DNA from: SW4 sp042466115
GTDB taxonomy: Bacteria > Pseudomonadota > Alphaproteobacteria > Rhodobacterales > Rhodobacteraceae
Length of the DNA: 64,000 nt
Assembly (NCBI RefSeq): GCF_042466115.1
Contig: NZ_JAXHBQ010000001.1
Location: forward strand, 2,852,001-2,916,000
Direction: 5' to 3'
The notes beneath the pieces are model-generated. The model worked only from the letters and a program-made list of their open reading frames with translations, did not search any database and had not been told where the DNA came from. Positions within the stretch are counted from its first letter, which is position 1. Every line of letters starts with the position of its first letter. Shown here one piece after another: positions 59,363 through 64,000 of the stretch. The translations under genes and the position numbers were made by a program.

Positions 59363-61140
59363 TGTGTCAACTTCAGGCTACGGATGTCACTGGCAATCGT
59401 GGCAAACTTTTCAGCAAGGTCCGTGCCGGACGCCGTGAAGTAGTGGCTGGGCGAACTTGCACAGTCTTGCAGCGCAACCTGACCACCATAAGGGGCTTCA
59501 AAGGCGACGGTATAGACGATGATGTTTGCGTTACGCGCCTCGGCACAGATGTCGGACAGGCGGTCGTCAGCCTCGTTGCCGTTCACAACCGAATAGTCAG
59601 CATTTGTCGCGCCTACGTATTCCGAATAGCTGATATAGCCGCGCGAATAGGGTTCGTTCATGAACTCGTTCTTGATCCGCGAACGTGACCAGAAGGCGTA
59701 GATGTCCTGCCAGCTGGCGTGATGCACGTGACCGGGGAATTCAACGCCCTGGCCAACACCAAGCTGCACGCCATCGGGGCCGTTGGGGCCATGGATCTTG
59801 TAGTCAGGATAGCCCTGTGGGTAATCGTGGATACGGTTCCAATAGGGCTGGTCCAGCCAGAAGAACGTGTCGTCCGTGAAATCATTGGGCGACCCGTCAT
59901 CATCCACAAGGATCGAGATGTCGTTCTCGGACACATCACCGATATGTTCCCACGCGCCGTCACGGTCAAACCAGATCGGTGACATGCCTGATTTGTAGGG
60001 TTCGGCGATGTCGTATTCGGTTGTGTTCTGCCCATCGGTCATCAGCACGATCACCTTGAGGTTATCGGACAACCCGTAATCCATCGGGCGCCCGGCAACC
60101 ACTGCGGGGGCATCACCGGCGGTGATCAGGTCAGTTACCAGATCGCGCGAACTTGGGTCCAGAAAGGCCGTGGCCCATTTCATGCCCAGATCAATGGCCG
60201 TGTTGCCATATGCATACAGATCATCAACCATGTCATTCAGATCGCCAGGCGAGGTCGAGTGCACGATCACGGCGTTTTGCTCGCCAGCGAAACAGATCGG
60301 ATCACGCAGCGTTTCGCCATAGGACCAGTCATACCACTGCTCGAAATGGGACACTTGCGTATAAGGCGTTTGGGCAAAGCCATAGCCGTCCATCGGCAAG
60401 CCGGGGTAATCAAACACCTCGTCGGGCAGCAGCAGGCAGTTGGAATACTCGTGCAGCGTGTCGACATTGTAGTGCGACGCGACTTCCTCGCCCAGGTTCA
60501 CAACGGAACTGTAGGCGATGATCGACATCGAAATCAGACCTTCGGCCGGCAGACCGTTGTTGGCCATGATCAGGTCGACGAATTCCTCGGCGGCGTCCTG
60601 CATGTTGCCAAAGCGGCCGTTGCTGTTCATCGAACTCGAGATGTCAAGCACCAGCGATACTTCAACGTTGGTCACACGCTCTTCGGCGGTGCCTGATGCA
60701 GGCGTCGTGATGGCGCGCACACCCGGCGAGAAGGGGTCGGTAAAGACGTTCATCATGTCAGCGAACATCATCGCCATGGATGCTTCGGCACGGGCCGACA
60801 CACGGCGGTAGTTCAGACCCTCGTGAACGACAGGTTCTCCCACGAGGTAGGCCGACATGCCAGCCTTGGCGAAATAGTCCGCGACAACTTCGGCAGGGGG
60901 AAGGGGTTGTTCCATGTCGGCGGCGGCCAGAACGGCGCGATCAAGGGTGCCCTGCAGCTTGGTGCGGGTCGTTTCAAAGCGCATGAAGTCAATTGCCATG
61001 CCTCCAGCCATGAGCATCAGCACGAAAATGAACAGGGCAAAGATGATCATCCCGCCGTCCTCGTCACGCTTGAAATCTTTCAGGCCCGAAAAGCCCGGCG
61101 CGTTATCAATGTGTCGATCGCAAAATGTTTCGCGTTCCAT
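59359..61140 (-). CDS. TadG-like protein with von Willebrand A domain
   Basis: A 593-residue protein, first of the tad-like trio. Near the N terminus is a pseudopilin-style membrane segment, FKRDEDGGMIIFALFIFVLM then LMAGGMAIDFMRFE. A vWA domain follows with the MIDAS motif VSLVLDISSSMNSNG and later IVLMTDGQNTTE. The C terminus ends in SSPSHYFTASGTDLAEKFAT. Start ATG 61140 has AAAGGGA upstream; an ATG at 61155 is possible. Likely a surface or periplasmic adhesion-related component anchored by the helix. Confidence 0.84.
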   Translation of the reverse strand: MERETFCDRHIDNAPGFSGLKDFKRDEDGGMIIFALFIFVLMLMAGGMAIDFMRFETTRTKLQGTLDRAVLAAADMEQPLPPAEVVADYFAKAGMSAYLVGEPVVHEGLNYRRVSARAEASMAMMFADMMNVFTDPFSPGVRAITTPASGTAEERVTNVEVSLVLDISSSMNSNGRFGNMQDAAEEFVDLIMANNGLPAEGLISMSIIAYSSVVNLGEEVASHYNVDTLHEYSNCLLLPDEVFDYPGLPMDGYGFAQTPYTQVSHFEQWYDWSYGETLRDPICFAGEQNAVIVHSTSPGDLNDMVDDLYAYGNTAIDLGMKWATAFLDPSSRDLVTDLITAGDAPAVVAGRPMDYGLSDNLKVIVLMTDGQNTTEYDIAEPYKSGMSPIWFDRDGAWEHIGDVSENDISILVDDDGSPNDFTDDTFFWLDQPYWNRIHDYPQGYPDYKIHGPNGPDGVQLGVGQGVEFPGHVHHASWQDIYAFWSRSRIKNEFMNEPYSRGYISYSEYVGATNADYSVVNGNEADDRLSDICAEARNANIIVYTVAFEAPYGGQVALQDCASSPSHYFTASGTDLAEKFATIASDIRSLKLTQ

Positions 61141-61510
61141 GACGTCCCTTTCCATACCCCTTGAATGCGCGCCTGGGGTTTGCGAATCACTTGACGCAAA
61201 ACCCGACTGACGCATTGGGCCAACCGAAGATGTGACATGTTGAAGTGGCAGAATTTTGACCAAATATGGCAATAATAGGTTAACGGAACCACGGATTGGC
61301 ACCAATTCCAGCCATATCCCCCGCACTGTCGATCGACTGGAAACAAAGGCGGCAGCGGTCGCGCGGCCTGTGCAAAAGGGGATTTGCGGGCAATTTTGCT
61401 GAAGTTAGTAAAATCCTAAGAATTTTGCGTGCAGTTGGTGGGAACGGGGTTAGGGTCAGGGATGTCTTGGCGATGGCTGACCATCGCTGTTCAGCTTTAA
61501 GGAGCGCACC
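61141..61510. other. Divergent intergenic region between tadG-like and gdh genes
   Basis: This 370-bp gap must hold promoters for both directions. Two identical TGACGCA heptamers lie 16 bp apart (61192-61198 and 61208-61214), a possible operator on the tadG side. The stretch near 61400 (GTTAGTAAAATCCTAAGAAT) is AT-rich and may be part of the gdh promoter. AAGGAG precedes the gdh GTG. No RNA gene or frame of substance was seen. Confidence 0.4.
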
Positions 61511-62953
61511 GTGGCCAAATCTTCCAAAAAGAGCAAAGAACCGTCTTTCCGCGAATCCGTTGACCTGATGTTCAATCGGGCCGTTGCCCTGATGGACCTT
61601 TCGCCGGGACTCGAGGAAAAGATCAGGGTGTGCAACGCTACCTACACGGTGCGGTTCGGCGTGCGTTTGCGCGGGTCACTGCACACCTTTACCGGCTACC
61701 GGTCGGTCCATTCGGAACATATGGAACCGGTCAAGGGCGGGATCCGCTATGCCATGGGTGTCAATCAGGACGAGGTCGAGGCGCTGGCCGCATTGATGAC
61801 CTACAAATGCGCGCTGGTCGAAGCGCCCTTTGGCGGGTCCAAGGGCGGCTTGCGGATCGACCCGCGCGAATGGGACGAACACGAACTGGAGCAGATCACG
61901 CGCCGCTTTGCCTATGAACTGGCCAAGCGCGACCTGATCCACCCCAGCCAGAACGTGCCCGCCCCCGACATGGGCACCGGTGAACGTGAAATGGCATGGA
62001 TCGCCGATCAATACCGCCGGATGAACACAACCGACATCAACGCCGCCGCCTGTGTGACCGGCAAACCGACCAACGCGGGCGGCATTCAGGGCCGCACCGA
62101 AGCGACGGGGCGCGGTGTCCAATACGCCCTGCGCGAGTTTTTCCGCCACCCGGAAGACATGAAGGCGGCGGGGCTGACCGGAACGCTGGATGGCAAACGC
62201 GTCATTGTGCAGGGGCTGGGCAACGTGGGCTATCACGCAGCCAAGTTCCTCTCCGAGGAAGACGGCTGCAAGATCATCGGTATCATCGAACGCGACGGTG
62301 GCCTGTTCAGCGAGGACGGGATCGACGTCGAGGCGGTGCACAAATGGATCGCCGCACATGGCGGTGTCAAAGGCTACCCCTCGACCACCTATCAGGAAAA
62401 CGGCGCAACCCTGCTTGAGGCCGCATGCGACATCCTGATCCCCGCCGCGCTGGAAGGCGTGATCCACATGGACAACGCCGCCAAGGTCAAGGCGCCGCTG
62501 ATCATCGAGGCCGCGAACGGCCCCGTCACGGCCGGTGCCGATGAAATCCTGCGCAAGAAGGGCTGCGTGATCATTCCCGATATGTATGCCAACGCGGGCG
62601 GTGTGACCGTGTCCTATTTCGAATGGGTCAAGAACCTGTCGCATATCCGCTTTGGCCGCATGCAACGGCGCGCCGAAGAGGCGCGCAACGAATTGATCAT
62701 CGCCGAACTGGAACGGCTGGACGACATGCTGGAGCATCGCTGGTCGATGACCCCTGATTTCAAGGCGAAATACCTGCGCGGCTCGGACGAACTGGAGCTG
62801 GTGCGCTCGGGCCTTGATGACACCATGCGCAAGGCCTATCAGGACATGAGCGCCATGTGGCACAGCCGTGATGATTGCGAGGATTTGCGCACCGCCGCAT
62901 ACCTTGTGGCCATCGACAAGGTTGCCGCCAGCTATCGCGCCAAAGGGCTGTAG
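61511..62953 (+). CDS. Glutamate dehydrogenase (Glu/Leu/Phe/Val dehydrogenase family)
   Basis: A 480-residue hexameric-type dehydrogenase starting at GTG 61511 behind AAGGAG. It catalyses reversible oxidative deamination of glutamate to 2-oxoglutarate. Signatures: MEPVKGGIRYAMGVNQDEVE, the catalytic lysine block LMTYKCALVEAPFGGSKGGL, NVPAPDMGTGEREMAWI, TGKPTNAGGIQGRTEATGRG and the Rossmann loop VIVQGLGNVGYHAAKFL. NAD preference is likely but not proven. Stands as a single gene. Confidence 0.93.
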   Translation: MAKSSKKSKEPSFRESVDLMFNRAVALMDLSPGLEEKIRVCNATYTVRFGVRLRGSLHTFTGYRSVHSEHMEPVKGGIRYAMGVNQDEVEALAALMTYKCALVEAPFGGSKGGLRIDPREWDEHELEQITRRFAYELAKRDLIHPSQNVPAPDMGTGEREMAWIADQYRRMNTTDINAAACVTGKPTNAGGIQGRTEATGRGVQYALREFFRHPEDMKAAGLTGTLDGKRVIVQGLGNVGYHAAKFLSEEDGCKIIGIIERDGGLFSEDGIDVEAVHKWIAAHGGVKGYPSTTYQENGATLLEAACDILIPAALEGVIHMDNAAKVKAPLIIEAANGPVTAGADEILRKKGCVIIPDMYANAGGVTVSYFEWVKNLSHIRFGRMQRRAEEARNELIIAELERLDDMLEHRWSMTPDFKAKYLRGSDELELVRSGLDDTMRKAYQDMSAMWHSRDDCEDLRTAAYLVAIDKVAASYRAKGL

Positions 62954-62978
62954 CGCCACGCAAGCGCGCGGGCTGGAG

Positions 62979-63035
62979 GGCGCTGCCCCCCCGTCCTGCG
63001 GACTCCCCCCGGAGTTGTTTGGCCAAGATGAAGAT
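62979..63035 (+). repeat. Dispersed intergenic repeat, copy 2, terminator-like (after gdh)
   Basis: Begins GGCGCTGCCCCCCCG, continues through CCCCCCGGAGTTGTTTGG and ends CCAAGATGAAGATAGGGG. It shares the head GGCGCTGC and the tail AAGATGAxGATxGGGG with the copy downstream of glpX (53379-53436, minus strand), in the same orientation with respect to the preceding gene. Confidence 0.5.
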
Positions 63036-63044
63036 AGGGGCGCT

Positions 63045-63509
63045 GTGCTGGCAATCTTTCACTATCTGCACCTGTCGATTGCGGTGATCTGGGCAGGGTC
63101 GACCGTGTTTGTCGGGCTTGCCGTCTGGCCGATGCTGGCGCGTTTGCCTGGCGATCAGGCTGTGGCATTGTTTGACCGCCTGCGCCCTGTTGTGGCCGGT
63201 GTCTTGGGCAGTATGGCCGGGTTGACCTATCTGTTGGGCGGCTTTCGCGCTTGGCTGGGCGGTGGCATTTCCGGTTGGGCCGATCTGCTTGCGCCTTATG
63301 GCGTGTTGGTGATCACGGCCTTTGTCGTGATGATGGCGATCGAGAACGTGGGCGGGCGTTTGCGCCGCCAGTTCAGCGGGTTGACGGACAGACCGGATGC
63401 GTTTGTCGCCCATGCGACAATTGCCGCGCGCCGCGCAGGACTGATCCAGCTTGGGCTTTTGCTGGTCATGATCGCGATTATGGTGACGATGGGTCTGGCC
63501 CTCTACTAG
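63045..63509 (+). CDS. Small integral membrane protein (CopD/DUF2269-like topology)
   Basis: A GTG at 63045 behind ATAGGGG opens a 154-residue product with four transmembrane helices: FHYLHLSIAVIWAGSTVFVG, VVAGVLGSMAGLTYLLGG, LLAPYGVLVITAFVVMMAI and GLIQLGLLLVMIAIMVTMGL. His residues in the first helix (HYLHL) recall CopD/DUF2269-like proteins, but the family call is tentative. The frame is open upstream into gdh without homology. Confidence 0.68.
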   Translation: MLAIFHYLHLSIAVIWAGSTVFVGLAVWPMLARLPGDQAVALFDRLRPVVAGVLGSMAGLTYLLGGFRAWLGGGISGWADLLAPYGVLVITAFVVMMAIENVGGRLRRQFSGLTDRPDAFVAHATIAARRAGLIQLGLLLVMIAIMVTMGLALY

Positions 63510-63601
63510 ACGTCGCGCGGAGGCGCGGATTTGTCGAAAAGCGGCGTTGCACGCGGACGCGGGCTTGATAGGGTCGCCCCGTAGGGACAAAGGGCTGCGC
63601 C

Positions 63602-64000
63602 ATGGGCTATTCCGGTTTTCGGGTGATCAAGGAAGGGCTGTTCGGCCAGAAGGGCTGGACGCCGCAGTGGCGCGATCCCGAACCCAAGGCCGAATATGAC
63701 GCCGTGATCATCGGCGGTGGCGGGCACGGGCTCTCGACGGCCTATTATCTGGCCAAAGAGCACGGGATGACCAATATCGCCGTGCTGGAAAAAGGTTACA
63801 TTGGTGGCGGCAACGTGGGGCGCAACACGACGATCGTGCGCGCCAACTATTTCCTGCCGGGCAATTCGGAATTCTACAGCCATTCCCTGAAACTGTGGGA
63901 AGGGCTGGAAGCGGACCTCAATTACAACGTCATGCATTCCCAGCGCGGGCTGATCAACCTGTTCCACAGCGACGGGCAGCGCGATGCTTTTGCGCGCCGT
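63602..64000 (+). CDS. soxB: Sarcosine oxidase subunit beta, 3' end outside window
   Basis: The first 133 codons of a flavoprotein. GYSGFRVIKEGLFGQKGWTP is the usual N terminus of heterotetrameric sarcosine oxidase beta, followed by the FAD loop DAVIIGGGGHGLSTAYYLA, EKGYIGGGNVGRNTTIVRAN and SQRGLINLFHSDGQRDAF. The complex oxidises sarcosine to glycine, feeding methylene-THF. The frame is still open at the window edge; soxD, soxA and soxG are expected beyond. Confidence 0.93.
   Translation, partial: MGYSGFRVIKEGLFGQKGWTPQWRDPEPKAEYDAVIIGGGGHGLSTAYYLAKEHGMTNIAVLEKGYIGGGNVGRNTTIVRANYFLPGNSEFYSHSLKLWEGLEADLNYNVMHSQRGLINLFHSDGQRDAFARR

Noticed and set aside
61676..62959. A 427-codon minus-strand frame opposite glutamate dehydrogenase
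   Set aside because: Antisense shadow; the glutamate dehydrogenase motifs on the plus strand are unambiguous.

Overview
The window comes from a G+C-rich alphaproteobacterium, most likely a marine Rhodobacteraceae (Roseobacter-group) member. The supporting evidence is gene order that I recognise from that family: murA-DUF2948-hisD-UPF0262-phosphatase-infA-maf-RNase G-like-yacG with tRNA-Phe; hom-glpX-recJ next to tRNA-Glu; an ALA-synthase hemA (C4 haem pathway) with an FNR-type site; and gcvTHP under a tandem glycine riboswitch. No plasmid, prophage or CRISPR signal was seen. Species is not assignable by eye.

Layout. 1-5.3 kb: end of an acyl-CoA synthetase, a DCC thiol-disulfide protein coupled to a saccharopine-dehydrogenase-like/DUF4166 protein, an exported nuclease/phosphatase-fold lipoprotein, and aroQ. 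5.4-7.8 kb: a 2.4-kb low-G+C restriction-modification islet, flanked by a perfect 35-bp direct repeat that is the 3' end of tRNA-Thr. It holds a two-gene (split) 5-methylcytosine methyltransferase and a PD-ExK endonuclease, with no integrase. 7.9-17.3 kb: the conserved murA-to-yacG block, with a cytochrome P450 lodged before yacG. 17.5-23.8 kb: 5-oxoprolinase, a xylulokinase-type sugar kinase, hemA. 23.9-28.5 kb: glycine riboswitch and gcvT-gcvH-gcvP. 28.6-33 kb: a large RTX protein, HMG-CoA lyase and an enoyl-CoA hydratase (end of leucine catabolism). 33-38.3 kb: the imuA-imuB-dnaE2 mutagenic repair cassette. 38.4-48.9 kb: a LuxR-type regulator and a tightly packed operon encoding a peptide-type ABC importer, a hydantoinase A protein and two DUF917 proteins. 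49-57.7 kb: secreted trypsin-like protease, FAA-hydrolase, tRNA-Glu, recJ, glpX, a VOC protein, hom, a small lipoprotein and a beta-hydroxyacid dehydrogenase. 57.8-64 kb: a membrane protein, a TadE/TadE/TadG-like pilus-associated cluster, NAD-type glutamate dehydrogenase, a small membrane protein, and the start of sarcosine oxidase beta.

How parts fit. Glycine metabolism recurs: hemA uses glycine, gcvTHP cleaves it under riboswitch control, and soxB (right edge) would make it from sarcosine. The ABC/hydantoinase/DUF917 operon looks like import followed by intracellular ring opening of a cyclic amide-type compound of unknown identity. The most unusual items are the integrase-less RM islet in tRNA-Thr with its split methyltransferase, and the DUF917 catabolic operon. 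All calls are from reading the sequence; no database search was possible.
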